Part shown: positions 20,691 through 30,071 of the stretch, piece by piece
Numbering within the stretch: position 1 is the first letter of the stretch
How the letters are laid out: the number at the start of each line of letters is the position of its first letter
Assembly (NCBI RefSeq): GCF_900187395.1
Contig: NZ_FYEZ01000001.1
Coordinates: 1-64,000 of the forward strand
Length of the DNA stretch: 64,000 nt
DNA from: Kytococcus aerolatus
Lineage (GTDB): Bacteria; Actinomycetota; Actinomycetes; Actinomycetales; Dermatophilaceae
Direction: 5' to 3'
Program-made: the position numbers and the translations under genes
The notes under the pieces: model-generated
Databases searched by the model: none
Seen by the model: the letters and a program-made list of their open reading frames with translations, nothing else
Told to the model about the DNA's origin: nothing

Positions 20691-21778
20691 GCAAGGTCAC
20701 CCACCGCAGCGCACCCGCCCGTCCGCCGAAGGCCCGGGTCGCGGCCGTCCTCGCCGGTGCCCTCTCTCTGACGGGGGTGGGGGCCGCCCTGACCTGGGAC
20801 ACCCTCTCCCCGGTCCTGTCGGCCGTGGCCATCCCGGACCTCGCCAGCGCGCCCGACTACGAGGGGCCCGGCACCGGGGAGGTGCAGGTGAAGGTGCCCG
20901 AGGGCACGAGCGGCTCCGGGGTGGGAAGCATCCTCGCCGAGGCCGACGTCGTGGCCTCGCCGGAGGCCTTCAACGAGCTCGCCCGGCTGGAGCCCCGCAT
21001 CGCACGCCTCCAGCCGGGCACCTATGTGATGAAGAAGCAGATGAGCTCCGTGGCCGCGGTGGAGGCGCTCCTCGACGAGCGGAACCTCCGGGTGGACCGG
21101 GTGGTGGTCCCCGAGGGGCTGTGGGTGGACGAGACCCTCGATCGGCTCGCGAAGGGCACGGGCGTCCCCCGCTCGGAGTACGACGAGCTCACCCCGGAGG
21201 AGGTCGGGCTGCCCCCGGAGGCCGAGGGCCGGCTGGACGGGTGGCTCTTCCCGGCCACCTACGCCTTCGACATCGACGACGATGCCCGGACCCAGGTCTC
21301 GAAGATGGTCGAGCAGACCACGAAGGAGCTGGAGCGCGAGGAGGTGCCGGCGGAGGAGTGGCAGCGCACCCTCACCATCGCCTCGATCGTGGAGGCCGAG
21401 AGCTCCGGGCAGGCCGACCGGGGCAAGGTCGCCTCGGTGATCATGAACCGTCTGGACGCGAACATGGCCCTGGGTATGGACTCCACCATCCACTTCATCG
21501 CCCAGGAGCGCGGCAAGGCAGGCACCACCGACGAGCAGCGGCAGGCGAAGAGCCCGTACAACACGTACACGAGCACGGGCCTGCCCCCGGGCCCGATCAA
21601 CAGCCCGGGCAAGGCGGCGCTGGACGCGGCGGTGGACCCGGACGACACGGACTACCTGTACTTCGTGGCCGTCAACCCGGCGACCGGGGAGACGAAGTTC
21701 TCCGAGGACTTCGCGCAGCACCAGAGGTACGTGAAGATGTTCAACCGCTGGTGCTCGCAGAACGAGCAGATGTGCTGA
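20687..21778 (+). CDS. mltG: Endolytic murein transglycosylase MltG (YceG)
   Basis: MltG cuts nascent glycan strands at the membrane and so limits peptidoglycan chain length. The 363-residue protein has a short cytoplasmic N-terminus, one membrane anchor (about 17-38), a LysM-like segment and the YceG catalytic domain with the Glu of IASIVEAESS and the conserved NRLDANMALGMDSTIHF and SPYNTYTSTGLPPGPI. ATG 20687 overlaps the ruvX stop by four bases. It is followed after two bases by aroE. Confidence 0.94.
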   Translation: MSKVTHRSAPARPPKARVAAVLAGALSLTGVGAALTWDTLSPVLSAVAIPDLASAPDYEGPGTGEVQVKVPEGTSGSGVGSILAEADVVASPEAFNELARLEPRIARLQPGTYVMKKQMSSVAAVEALLDERNLRVDRVVVPEGLWVDETLDRLAKGTGVPRSEYDELTPEEVGLPPEAEGRLDGWLFPATYAFDIDDDARTQVSKMVEQTTKELEREEVPAEEWQRTLTIASIVEAESSGQADRGKVASVIMNRLDANMALGMDSTIHFIAQERGKAGTTDEQRQAKSPYNTYTSTGLPPGPINSPGKAALDAAVDPDDTDYLYFVAVNPATGETKFSEDFAQHQRYVKMFNRWCSQNEQMC

Positions 21779-21780
21779 CG

Positions 21781-22665
21781 ATGCAGTCGCCGCGTGCCGT
21801 GGTGGTGGGGGACCCGGTGGAGCACTCGCTCAGCCCGCAGCTGCACCGGGCCGCCTGGGCCGCTCTCGGACTGGGCGGCGGGCACTACGACCGGCAGCGG
21901 GTGGAGGCCGGGGGGCTCGCCGCCCTGCTGGCCGGCCGCCCGGGGCTGACGGGGCTCTCGGTGACCATGCCGCTCAAGGGGGAGGCCCTGGCGATCGGCC
22001 GGGGGGAGGCCCCGGGCCTGGTCGGTGTCGGGGCGGACGAGGCCGCCGAGCAGGCGCAGGGAGCGAACACCTTGGTCCGCCGTGACGGCGGATGGTGGGC
22101 GGCGAACACCGATGTCACCGCCCTGGAGCGGTTGCTCGACGGGTTCCTGGTCGAGGGGCCCACGGCCAGGGTCGTCCTCGTGGGGTCCGGCGCGACCGCC
22201 CGGTCGGCGACCGTGGCCCTGGCCCGCTGCGGGGTGCAGGAGCTCTCCCTCGTGGTGCGCCGCGGTGCCCGGCGTGAGTGGATCGAGCTGGCCGACCTGC
22301 TGGGTGTCACCCACCGCTGCCTGACGCCGGACGAGCTGCCCGCGGCGCTGGGGGCCGGGACGCTCGTGGTGAGCACGGTGCCGACGGCGGCCTGGGAGCA
22401 CGTCCCGGACGGTCTGGCGGCTGCGGACCTGTCGAGGGTCCGGTGGCTGGACGCCCAGTACGGTGGCTGGCCCCACCCGTGGGCAGCGGCCGTGGCCTCG
22501 GCCGGTGGACGGGTGCTCAGCGGTCTGTCCCTGCTCGTGGAGCAGGCGGTGGACCAGGTGGAGCTCATGACGGGGCACCGTCCGACGCGAGAGGATCTGC
22601 TCACCGGCCTGCCGGCCGACCTGCTGACCCTGCACGACCTCGGGAGCACGACGAAGGAGAGCTGA
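21781..22665 (+). CDS. aroE: Shikimate dehydrogenase
   Basis: AroE reduces 3-dehydroshikimate to shikimate with NADPH. The 294-residue protein has the substrate-binding SLSPQLH near the N-terminus, the catalytic lysine in [11 protein letters not shown], and the conserved [18 protein letters not shown]. The Rossmann dinucleotide loop appears as [16 protein letters not shown]. It starts at ATG 21781, two bases after mltG, and its stop overlaps the aroC start (TGATG). First of three aro genes in one coupled set. Confidence 0.93.
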   Translation: MQSPRAVVVGDPVEHSLSPQLHRAAWAALGLGGGHYDRQRVEAGGLAALLAGRPGLTGLSVTMPLKGEALAIGRGEAPGLVGVGADEAAEQAQGANTLVRRDGGWWAANTDVTALERLLDGFLVEGPTARVVLVGSGATARSATVALARCGVQELSLVVRRGARREWIELADLLGVTHRCLTPDELPAALGAGTLVVSTVPTAAWEHVPDGLAAADLSRVRWLDAQYGGWPHPWAAAVASAGGRVLSGLSLLVEQAVDQVELMTGHRPTREDLLTGLPADLLTLHDLGSTTKES

Positions 22666-23903
22666 TGCTGCGCTGGCTGACCGCTGGGGAGTCCCACGGC
22701 GAGGCCCTGACCGCCGTCCTGGAGGGGGTGCCGGCCGGGGTCGAGGTGACCACCGAGCACCTGCAGCGGGCCCTGGCGCGGCGGCGCCTCGGGTACGGCC
22801 GCGGGGCCCGGATGTCCTTCGAGGCCGACCGGGTGACCCTCGTGGGCGGGGTCCGGCACGGGGTGACGATGGGCTCACCGGTGGCGATCCGCATCGACAA
22901 CACCGAGTGGCCGAAGTGGGAGAAGGTGATGTCGGCCGACCCGGTGACGCCGGAGGAGCTCCTGGTGGACGCCGGGAAGGGGGACGCGCGAGAGGTGGCC
23001 CGCAACCGTCCCCTGACCCGCCCGCGGCCCGGCCACGCCGACCTGGCCGGGATGCAGAAGTACGGTCTGGACGAGGCGCGCCCGGTGCTGGAACGGGCCA
23101 GCGCGCGGGAGACCGCGGCGCGGGTGGCCCTGGGTGAGGTGGCCCGACAGCTGCTGGCGGCGACCGGGATCCGGCTCGGCAGCCACGTCGTGGCCCTCGG
23201 TGGGGAGCACGTCCCTGCGGAGGCCTTGGGACGTGAGGTCTGGTCGGCGCTCACCACCGAGGCCGGACGGAGCCGGCTGGACGCCGACCCGGTGCGCTGC
23301 GCCGATGCGGCGAGCTCCGAGCGCATGGTGGCGGCGGTCGACGCCGCCAAGCGGGAGGGCGACACCCTCGGGGGCGTCGTCGAGGTCGTCGTGGCCGGGC
23401 TGCCGTCGGGTCTCGGGTCGCACGTGCACGGCGACCGCCGGCTCGACGCCCAGCTCGCCGGGGCGCTCATGTCCATCCAGGCGATCAAGGGCGTCGAGCT
23501 GGGGGACGGGTTCGACCTGGCGGACACCCCCGGCTCCCGGGCCCACGACGAGATGGTCTGGGAGGACGGTCATGTGCGGCGCGTCTCGGACCGCTCCGGG
23601 GGCGTGGAGGGCGGCATGAGCACCGGCGAGCTGCTCCGGGTGCGCGCCGCCATGAAGCCCATCAGCACCGTGCCGCGGGCGCTGCGGACGGTCGACACGG
23701 CCACGGGGGAGGCGGCCACCGCCCACCACCAGCGTTCCGACGTCTGCGCCGTCCCGGCAGCCGCGGTGGTGGCCGAGGCGGAGGTGGCCCTCGTGCTGGC
23801 GCGCGCGCTGCTGGAGAAGTTCGGCGGCGACCACGTCGACGACACCGTCGCGGCGCTGGAGCACTACCGGCAGCGCGTCGCGGCCACCGGGGGCGGCGCA
23901 TGA
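22665..23903 (+). CDS. aroC: Chorismate synthase
   Basis: AroC converts 5-enolpyruvylshikimate 3-phosphate to chorismate using reduced FMN. The 412-residue sequence starts with the signature [20 protein letters not shown] and has [16 protein letters not shown], the [11 protein letters not shown] loop and the C-terminal [16 protein letters not shown], all diagnostic. AAGGAG lies five bases before ATG 22665. The stop overlaps the aroK-aroB start by four bases. Chorismate made here feeds, among others, the tryptophan branch near the right edge. Confidence 0.96.
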   Translation: MLRWLTAGESHGEALTAVLEGVPAGVEVTTEHLQRALARRRLGYGRGARMSFEADRVTLVGGVRHGVTMGSPVAIRIDNTEWPKWEKVMSADPVTPEELLVDAGKGDAREVARNRPLTRPRPGHADLAGMQKYGLDEARPVLERASARETAARVALGEVARQLLAATGIRLGSHVVALGGEHVPAEALGREVWSALTTEAGRSRLDADPVRCADAASSERMVAAVDAAKREGDTLGGVVEVVVAGLPSGLGSHVHGDRRLDAQLAGALMSIQAIKGVELGDGFDLADTPGSRAHDEMVWEDGHVRRVSDRSGGVEGGMSTGELLRVRAAMKPISTVPRALRTVDTATGEAATAHHQRSDVCAVPAAAVVAEAEVALVLARALLEKFGGDHVDDTVAALEHYRQRVAATGGGA

Positions 23904-25645
23904 GCCCGCTGCTGCCGGGGTGGCGGCGGTCGACCCCCGCAGCGCCTCGGGCCGACGTGGTGCTCGTCGGGCCCCCGGGGGTGGGCAAGACCACGGTGGG
24001 TCGGATCCTGGCCGGGGAGGGGGGCCAGCAGCTCGACACCGACGAGATGGTGGAGCGTGCGGCGGGCCGGACCATCCCGGAGGTCTTCGCCGCCCAGGGG
24101 GAGGAGGGCTTCCGCCGGCTGGAGGCCGAGGCGGCCGAACGGGCGCTGCGGACCATGGACGGTCAGGTCCTGCCGCTCGGCGTCGTCAGCCTCGGAGGCG
24201 GGGCCGTGGAGACCCCCCGGGTGTGTGAGCTGCTGGCCGAGCACGTGACCGCCGGCGGGGACGTGGTGTGGCTGCAGGTCGCCCCGGAGGCGGTGGCCGG
24301 CCGGCTCGCAGGCGGTGGCCGGCCCCTGCTCGCCGGGGAGGCGGGCGTGGACCGGTGGCGCGAGCTGGTGGCACGCCGACAGGAGGCCTGGGCGGCGTCC
24401 GCCACCGTGCAGGTGGACACCACCGGCCGACCGGCCCACGAGGTCGCAGAGATCGTGGGCCAGCGCCTCGTGGAGCGGCACACCACCGAGGACCCCGGCG
24501 AGCCGTTCGGTGCCGGGCTGTGGCCGGTGGACCGGGGTACCGGCCTGCGGATCCGGGTGACCACCACCGAGGGGAGCTACCCCGTCGAGCTGGGCCACCG
24601 GGTGCTCGACGGGTTGCCCGCCCTCGTCGCCGCGACCGGCCGGCCGCCGACGGGGGTGCTCGTGGTGCACCAGCCCGGCCTGGAGGAGAGGGCCGCGCGG
24701 GTGCGTGACCTGCTGCGGACCGGTGAGGGAAGGACGCTCCCGGTCGCCCTGCACCGCATCGAGCCGGCCGAGGCGGGCAAGCAGCTGGAGGGGGTCGCCG
24801 GCATCTGGGAGGCGTGCGCGGCGGCCGGCCTGGACCGCCGTGCCCTGCTCGTCTCCGTCGGTGGCGGAGCCTGCACCGACGTGACGGGCTTCGCGGCCGC
24901 CACCTGGATGCGGGGCATCGACGTCGTCCACCTGCCGACCACCCTGCTGGGCATGGTGGACGCCTCGGTCGGGGGGAAGACGGGGATCAACACGGCCGCC
25001 GGGAAGAATCTCGTCGGGGCCTTCCACCAACCCCGGGCCGTCGTGGCCGACCTGGACCTGCTTGACGGGCTCCCGGTGGAGGACGTGCGGGCCGGGCTGG
25101 CCGAGGTGGCCAAGTGCGGGTGGATCGACGCGGCCGAGACCGAGGGGCCCGAGCTGCTCGAGCTTCTCCGCGAGGGGCCTCGCACGGCCGAGGACCCCCG
25201 CGCATGGCCGGTGCTCGCCCGGCTCGTGGAGGGGTCGCTGCGCGTCAAGGCCCGGGCCGTCGCGGCCGACACCCGGGAGGCGGGAGTCCGGGAGCACCTG
25301 AACTTCGGCCACACCCTCGGTCACGCGCTGGAGAAGGTGGAGGACTACCGGATGCGTCACGGGGACGCGGTGGCCATCGGGATGGTCTACGCCGCGGCAC
25401 TGGGGGAGGAGCTCGGGCTCTGGCCGGGAACCGGCGAGGTGCGCGAGATCCTCGCGGGCCTGGACCTGCCCACCCGCTACACCGGTGACGCGACCTGGCC
25501 GCAGGTCCGGGCCGTGATGGCGGGGGACAAGAAGGCCCGCGCAGGCGCACTGCGCTTCGTCCTCCTCGAGGAGCCGGGTGAGCCCACGGCGGTGGACGCC
25601 CCGGACGAGACCGCCCTCGAGCGGGCCTGGGCCGCCGTCACCTGA
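23900..25645 (+). CDS. Bifunctional shikimate kinase / 3-dehydroquinate synthase (AroK-AroB fusion)
   Basis: One 581-residue frame holds two enzymes. Residues about 18-185 are shikimate kinase: Walker A GPPGVGKT (24-31), the DxD of QLDTDEMVE (D46, D48), [10 protein letters not shown] and RPLLAGE. Residues about 215-575 are 3-dehydroquinate synthase: [21 protein letters not shown] for NAD and substrate binding, then [22 protein letters not shown] and the metal-binding [13 protein letters not shown]. No stop or frame change separates them. Many actinobacteria keep aroK and aroB as adjacent genes; fused forms occur in some lineages. aroQ, often next in line, is absent here. Confidence 0.95.
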   Translation: MSPLLPGWRRSTPAAPRADVVLVGPPGVGKTTVGRILAGEGGQQLDTDEMVERAAGRTIPEVFAAQGEEGFRRLEAEAAERALRTMDGQVLPLGVVSLGGGAVETPRVCELLAEHVTAGGDVVWLQVAPEAVAGRLAGGGRPLLAGEAGVDRWRELVARRQEAWAASATVQVDTTGRPAHEVAEIVGQRLVERHTTEDPGEPFGAGLWPVDRGTGLRIRVTTTEGSYPVELGHRVLDGLPALVAATGRPPTGVLVVHQPGLEERAARVRDLLRTGEGRTLPVALHRIEPAEAGKQLEGVAGIWEACAAAGLDRRALLVSVGGGACTDVTGFAAATWMRGIDVVHLPTTLLGMVDASVGGKTGINTAAGKNLVGAFHQPRAVVADLDLLDGLPVEDVRAGLAEVAKCGWIDAAETEGPELLELLREGPRTAEDPRAWPVLARLVEGSLRVKARAVAADTREAGVREHLNFGHTLGHALEKVEDYRMRHGDAVAIGMVYAAALGEELGLWPGTGEVREILAGLDLPTRYTGDATWPQVRAVMAGDKKARAGALRFVLLEEPGEPTAVDAPDETALERAWAAVT

Positions 25646-25665
25646 TGCGCAGCGCGCCACAGCGG

Positions 25666-25714
25666 CGAAGAGCCCCGCCGTGCGTCCGGATCGGACGCGC
25701 AGCGGGGCTCTTCG
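25666..25714. terminator. Bidirectional terminator between aroK-aroB and the second peptide importer
   Basis: CGAAGAGCCCCGC (25666-25678) pairs perfectly with GCGGGGCTCTTCG (25702-25714). Within the loop GCGTCCG (25682-25688) pairs with CGGACGC (25692-25698). This double-decker hairpin sits between two convergent stop codons, 20 bases from one and 21 from the other. The plus strand ends in TCTTCGGTGTGA and the minus strand in TCTTCGCCGCTG, so neither side has a strong T tract. Confidence 0.8.
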
Positions 25715-25735
25715 GTGTGATAGGGCAGGCCCGCG

Positions 25736-26935
25736 TCAGCGGACGGCCTCGACCACCTGGCGCTCCTCGGAGAAGATGCACCGGCTCGGGTGGTCGGTGC
25801 CCTCGCGGACCTCCAGCTGCGGGTCGGAGGTGGCGCACAGGTCCACCGCCTTCCAGCAGCGGGTGCGGAAGCGGCAGCCCGAGGGCGGGTTCGCCGGGGA
25901 GGGCACGTCGCCCTCGAGGCGGATCTGGTCACGCTTCCCGCGCATCTCCGGGTCTGGCACCGGCACCGCGGAGAGCAGCGCCTGGGTGTACGGGTGGACC
26001 GGGCGCGAGTAGATCTGGTCCTCGTCGCCGAGCTCCACCATGCGGCCGAGGTACATGACGGCCACGCGGTCGGAGATGTGACGGACCACCGAGAGGTCGT
26101 GGGCCACGAACACGTACGAGAGGCCCAGCTCGCGCTGCAGGTCCTCCATGAGGTTGACGACCTGCGCCTGCACCGAGACGTCGAGCGCGGAGACCGGCTC
26201 GTCGCAGACGATCACCTCGGGGTTCAGGGCCAGGCCGCGGGCGATGCCGATGCGCTGCCGCTGACCGCCCGAGAACTGGTGCGGGTAGCGGTTGATGTGC
26301 TCGGGGTTCAGGCCCACGAGGTCGATGAGCTCGCGGACCCGGGCGGTGCGCTTGGACCGGTCGAGCACGTCCGGGTGGATCTTGAACGGCTCCCCGATGA
26401 TGTCGCCGACCGTCATGCGCGGGTTCAGCGAGGTGTACGGGTCCTGCAGCACCATCTGGACGTTGCGGCGCATCTCCCGGAACTCCTTGGAGCTCATGGT
26501 GGAGATGTCCTGGCCCTTGTAGAAGAGCTGGCCCTCGGTGGGCTTCTCCAGCGACATCATGAGGCGGCCCAGGGTGGACTTGCCACAGCCGGACTCGCCG
26601 ACGACGCCGAGGGTCTCCCCGCGGTAGAGGTCGAAGTCCACGCCGTCGACGGCCCGCACGTGGCCGGCGACGCGCTTCAGCACGCCCTTGGTGATCGGGT
26701 AGTGCTTCTTGAGCCCACGGCCCGAGAGGACCGGGGTCTCACCCTGACGGGCCTCGGACACGCCGGTCGCGAGGACGTCGTCGACCTCCCGGCTGATCGC
26801 GCGGGCCGGGGTCCCCGGGTTGTTGGGGTTCTCCGCCGAGTGGTCGCGGTTGATCTCCTCCTCGGTGGCTCCGCGGATCCCGGTGCGGGGGTCCTCGGCG
26901 TCGCCGTGGTCATCGCGCAGCGCGGTGGCTCCCAT
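25736..26935 (-). CDS. Peptide ABC transporter ATPase, DppF/OppF family (second system)
   Basis: A 399-residue ATPase with the usual LKKHYPI start of the nucleotide-binding domain at about residue 75, Walker [11 protein letters not shown]-loop [16 protein letters not shown], signature [15 protein letters not shown], Walker [15 protein letters not shown] and the C-terminal [14 protein letters not shown] motif. It carries an extra hydrophilic N-terminus of about 65 residues compared with the first system. The ATG at 26935 is supported by AAGGAG eight bases upstream, so the extension looks real. It overlaps the upstream ATPase gene by 26 bases and is last in its operon. Confidence 0.93.
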   Translation of the reverse strand: MGATALRDDHGDAEDPRTGIRGATEEEINRDHSAENPNNPGTPARAISREVDDVLATGVSEARQGETPVLSGRGLKKHYPITKGVLKRVAGHVRAVDGVDFDLYRGETLGVVGESGCGKSTLGRLMMSLEKPTEGQLFYKGQDISTMSSKEFREMRRNVQMVLQDPYTSLNPRMTVGDIIGEPFKIHPDVLDRSKRTARVRELIDLVGLNPEHINRYPHQFSGGQRQRIGIARGLALNPEVIVCDEPVSALDVSVQAQVVNLMEDLQRELGLSYVFVAHDLSVVRHISDRVAVMYLGRMVELGDEDQIYSRPVHPYTQALLSAVPVPDPEMRGKRDQIRLEGDVPSPANPPSGCRFRTRCWKAVDLCATSDPQLEVREGTDHPSRCIFSEERQVVEAVR

Positions 26936-27980
26936 CGAGCGTCTCCTTCCAGAAGTGGCACGCGGACGCGCGGTCGGCGGCGAAGCGCTCGAGCGGCGGA
27001 ACGTCGGTGCGGCAGATGTCGCTGGCGTACGGGCAGCGCGGGTTGAAGGCGCAGCCCGGGGGGATGTTCGTGAGCATCGGGGGCAGGCCCTCGATGGCGG
27101 TGAGCTGCTGACCCTTCTGGTCCACGCGGGGGATGGAGGCCAGGAGGCGCTCGGTGTACGGGTGGGCCGGGTTGCGGTAGAGCTCCCGGGCGGGGGACTG
27201 CTCCACGATCCGGCCGGCGTACATCACGGCGATCTGGTCGGCCACGTCGGCGACCACGCCCAGGTCGTGGGTGATGAGGATCAGGCCCATGTTCATCTCG
27301 CGCTGCAGCTCGGCGAGGAGCTCCATGACCTGGGCCTGCACCGTCACGTCGAGCGCGGTGGTCGGCTCGTCGGCGATGAGCACCTCGGGGTCCAGCGCGA
27401 TCGCCATGGCGATCATGATGCGCTGACGCATCCCGCCGGAGAACTGGTGCGGGTAGTCGTCCACCCGCTCCCGGGCGGCCGGGATCCGCACCCGGTCCAT
27501 GAGCTCGATCGCCTTCTCCTTGGCCTCCTTGCGCCCCAGGCCGCGGTGGACGCGGAACATCTCGGCGATCTGCGAGCCGACGGAGTACACCGGGTTCAGG
27601 GCGCTCAGGGCGTCCTGGAAGATCATGGAGATCTTCTCGCCCCGGTACAGGCGGCGCTCGGACTCCTTCATCTGCAGGAGGTCCTTGCCCCGGAAGCGGA
27701 CCTGCCCGCCGGTGACCTTTCCGGGTGGAGTGTCGAGGATGCCCATGACGGCCTGCGCCGTGACGGACTTGCCCGAGCCGGACTCGCCGAGCACGGCGAG
27801 GGTCTCGCCGGCGCGGAGGGTGTAGTTCACCCCGTTGACGGCCCGAGCGATGCCGGCCTTGGTCTTGAACTCGACGTGGAGGTCCTCGACCTCCAGGAGG
27901 GTCTCACCGGCGGCGGCGCGGCCCTCCGGGAGCACACGGGCTGCCTTCTCGGCCCCGCGGGGATTGGTGCTGGTGCTCAT
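26910..27980 (-). CDS. Peptide ABC transporter ATPase, DppD/OppD family (second system)
   Basis: The 356-residue ATPase has Walker A GESGSGKS, Q-loop SMIFQDALSALNPVYSV, signature FSGGMRQRIMIAMAI, Walker B VLIADEPTTALDVT, H-loop ITHDLGVVAD and the C-terminal PPGCAFNPRCPYASDIC motif. GAGAGGA precedes ATG 27980. It energises the two permeases encoded just upstream, together with the DppF-type subunit whose start it overlaps. Same architecture as the subunit at 15161-16240 but clearly diverged, so the two operons are not a recent duplication. Confidence 0.94.
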   Translation of the reverse strand: MSTSTNPRGAEKAARVLPEGRAAAGETLLEVEDLHVEFKTKAGIARAVNGVNYTLRAGETLAVLGESGSGKSVTAQAVMGILDTPPGKVTGGQVRFRGKDLLQMKESERRLYRGEKISMIFQDALSALNPVYSVGSQIAEMFRVHRGLGRKEAKEKAIELMDRVRIPAARERVDDYPHQFSGGMRQRIMIAMAIALDPEVLIADEPTTALDVTVQAQVMELLAELQREMNMGLILITHDLGVVADVADQIAVMYAGRIVEQSPARELYRNPAHPYTERLLASIPRVDQKGQQLTAIEGLPPMLTNIPPGCAFNPRCPYASDICRTDVPPLERFAADRASACHFWKETLDGSHRAAR

Positions 27981-27989
27981 GGGGTCCTC

Positions 27990-28958
27990 TCAGCGGAGCT
28001 TCGGGTCGAGGGCGTCACGGACCGCGTCGCCGAGCAGCATGAAGCTCAGCACACACAGCGACAGGGCCAGGGAGGGCCAGAAGAGGATCTGCGGAGTGGT
28101 GCGGATCTCGCCCTGGGCGGTGGAGATGTCACCACCCCACGAGACCACGGACTCCGGGTCGAGCCCGATGCCCAGGTAGCTCAGCGTCGCCTCGGCCACG
28201 ATGAACATGCCCAGCGAGATGGTCGCGATGACGATCACCGGTGCGATGGCGTTGGGGATGATGTGGCTGGTGAGGATGCGCCAGGTGCTCGCACCCATCG
28301 AGCGGGCCGCGGTGACGTAGTCGGCCTGCTTGGCCTGCAGCACCGATCCGCGCATGATGCGGGCCACGCTGGTCCAGCCGAAGAGCACGAGCATCAGGGC
28401 GACGGTGGGGATGTTGCGCCCCAGCCAGCCCATGCCCGGCAGGTCGATCTGCTCCACCAGGGACATCACGACGATGCCGGCCAGGATGAGGGGGAGCGCC
28501 AGGAAGGTGTCGAGGATGCGCGAGAGCACGGCGTCGACCCAGCCGCCGAAGTAGCCGGCCACGGCCCCGATGGTGCCGCCGAGGAGGACCACGCCGAGGG
28601 TGGTGAGCACGCCCACGGAGATCGAGGCGCGGGCACCGTAGACCAGGCGCGCCCAGATGTCGTGGCCCTGCCGGTCGAAGCCCAGCGGGTGGCCCGGCTC
28701 GGCCGGCTTGAGGCTCTTGGAGATGTCCTGGGCCTGCGGGTCCACGCTCGTGAAGAGCTGCGGGAAGACGGCCATCACGAGCAGGACGAGGATGAGCGCG
28801 AGGCTCACCAGGAACATCGGGTTGCGCAGCAGGTCCGACATCGCGTCCTGCGCCAGGGAACGCGGCTTGCCGACGTTCGCGTTGGGATCGTCGACGGACG
28901 CGGGGGCGATGCCCTCCTCGACCTCGAGCTCGGTGGCGACGTTCTGGTGGTCAGTCAA
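27990..28958 (-). CDS. Peptide ABC transporter permease, DppC/OppC family (second system)
   Basis: A 322-residue permease. After a hydrophilic N-terminus comes helix 1 (NPMFLVSLALILVLLVMAVF), then a family-typical extracytoplasmic loop with HPLGFDRQGHDIWARLVYGA, and five more helices with the coupling segment ADYVTAARSMGASTWRILTS. I start at TTG 28958: GAGGA lies six bases upstream and the start overlaps the DppB stop by eight bases. The frame extends further upstream, but that part would lie inside the permease B gene. Confidence 0.9.
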   Translation of the reverse strand: MTDHQNVATELEVEEGIAPASVDDPNANVGKPRSLAQDAMSDLLRNPMFLVSLALILVLLVMAVFPQLFTSVDPQAQDISKSLKPAEPGHPLGFDRQGHDIWARLVYGARASISVGVLTTLGVVLLGGTIGAVAGYFGGWVDAVLSRILDTFLALPLILAGIVVMSLVEQIDLPGMGWLGRNIPTVALMLVLFGWTSVARIMRGSVLQAKQADYVTAARSMGASTWRILTSHIIPNAIAPVIVIATISLGMFIVAEATLSYLGIGLDPESVVSWGGDISTAQGEIRTTPQILFWPSLALSLCVLSFMLLGDAVRDALDPKLR

Positions 28959-29877
28959 GGCGGATCCTCGGGTCGAGCACGGCGTAGAGCAGATCAACGA
29001 TCAGGTTCGCGACGAGGTACACGAAGATCAGGACGGTCACGAACGAGACGACGGTGGCGTTCTCGCCGGCCAGGATCCCGCGATAGATCTGGTTGCCCAC
29101 TCCGGGGACGTTGAAGATGCCCTCGGTGACGATCGCGCCGCCCATGAGCGCGCCCAGGTCGGTGCCCAGGAAGGTCACCACCGGGATGAGCGAGTTGCGC
29201 AGCAGGTGGACACCGATGATGCGCGACTTCGGCAGCCCCTTGGCCAGCGCGGTCTTCACGTAGTCCGAGGACTTGTTCTCCACGATGGAGGTGCGCATCA
29301 GGCGCATGATGTAGGCCACGGACACCGCGGCCAGGACGAAGCCGGGCAGGAGCAGGTTGCCCCACGAGGCGTCGCCGCCGACGGTCGGCTCGAAGACCTT
29401 CCACTGCAGCCCCAGGAAGTACTGGGCGAGGAAGCCCAGCACGAACACCGGGATCGAGATGATGAGCAGGCTGAGCAGCAGGGCGGCGCTGTCGAGCAGC
29501 GTCCCACGGCGCAGACCGGCCAGCAGGCCCAGTGGGATGCCGATGAGGACCTCCAGGACCCACGCGATGAGGGCCAGCTTCAGGGTGACCGGGAAGGTCT
29601 GCTTCATGACGTCGATGACGGGCTGCCCGGTGAAGGTCTCACCGAAGTCGAGCGTGAGCACACCCTTGAGGTAGTACCCATACTGGACCAGCAGGGGCTC
29701 GTCCAGGTGGTGCTGCTCGTTGAAACGCTCGATGAACGCCGGGTCACAGCCGCGGTCGCCGCAGAGGGCGGCGGCGGCGTCGCCCGGGAGTCCGTAGACC
29801 ATCGCGTACAGCAGCAGCGTGGCCAGGATGAACACGGGGATCATCTGGAGCAACCGCCGGAGCACGTATGTACCCAC
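28951..29877 (-). CDS. Peptide ABC transporter permease, DppB/OppB family (second system)
   Basis: The 308-residue permease begins GTYVLRRLLQMIPVFILATL, the normal first helix, and ends YAVLDPRIRLD, the normal family C-terminus. The coupling helix is SDYVKTALAKGLPKSRIIGV. Two cysteines, C39 and C44, follow helix 1 at the same place as a cysteine pair in the first system's permease. GTG 29877 is the start because GAGGAG lies five bases upstream; the frame continues upstream without homology. First permease of the operon, 194 bases after the binding protein. Confidence 0.92.
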   Translation of the reverse strand: MGTYVLRRLLQMIPVFILATLLLYAMVYGLPGDAAAALCGDRGCDPAFIERFNEQHHLDEPLLVQYGYYLKGVLTLDFGETFTGQPVIDVMKQTFPVTLKLALIAWVLEVLIGIPLGLLAGLRRGTLLDSAALLLSLLIISIPVFVLGFLAQYFLGLQWKVFEPTVGGDASWGNLLLPGFVLAAVSVAYIMRLMRTSIVENKSSDYVKTALAKGLPKSRIIGVHLLRNSLIPVVTFLGTDLGALMGGAIVTEGIFNVPGVGNQIYRGILAGENATVVSFVTVLIFVYLVANLIVDLLYAVLDPRIRLD

Positions 29878-29981
29878 AACTTCTCCTCGGATAGACGGGT
29901 GGCCGGCGGGGTCGGGAAAAGATGACCCGACCCGGGCCACGCGGAAGGCTACCTCTCGATGTGGCCCATGCAACAACAACA

Positions 29982-30023
29982 CGCCTGCCGGCGGGGATCC
30001 GTGCGGATCTCCACCGGCAGGCG
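29982..30023 (-). terminator. Hairpin between binding protein and permease (second system)
   Basis: CGCCTGCCGG (29982-29991) pairs with CCGGCAGGCG (30014-30023), and inside it GGGGATCCG (29993-30001) pairs with CGGATCTCC (30004-30012) with one G-U. On the minus strand the stem is followed by TGTTGTTGTTG. Lying between the binding-protein stop and the permease start, it fits a leaky terminator or 3' stabiliser that favours binding-protein mRNA. Confidence 0.7.
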
Positions 30024-30071
30024 GGCTGCGCCGGGGGTGGGGGAGAGGACCGGAGTCGCCTCCCCCACAGG

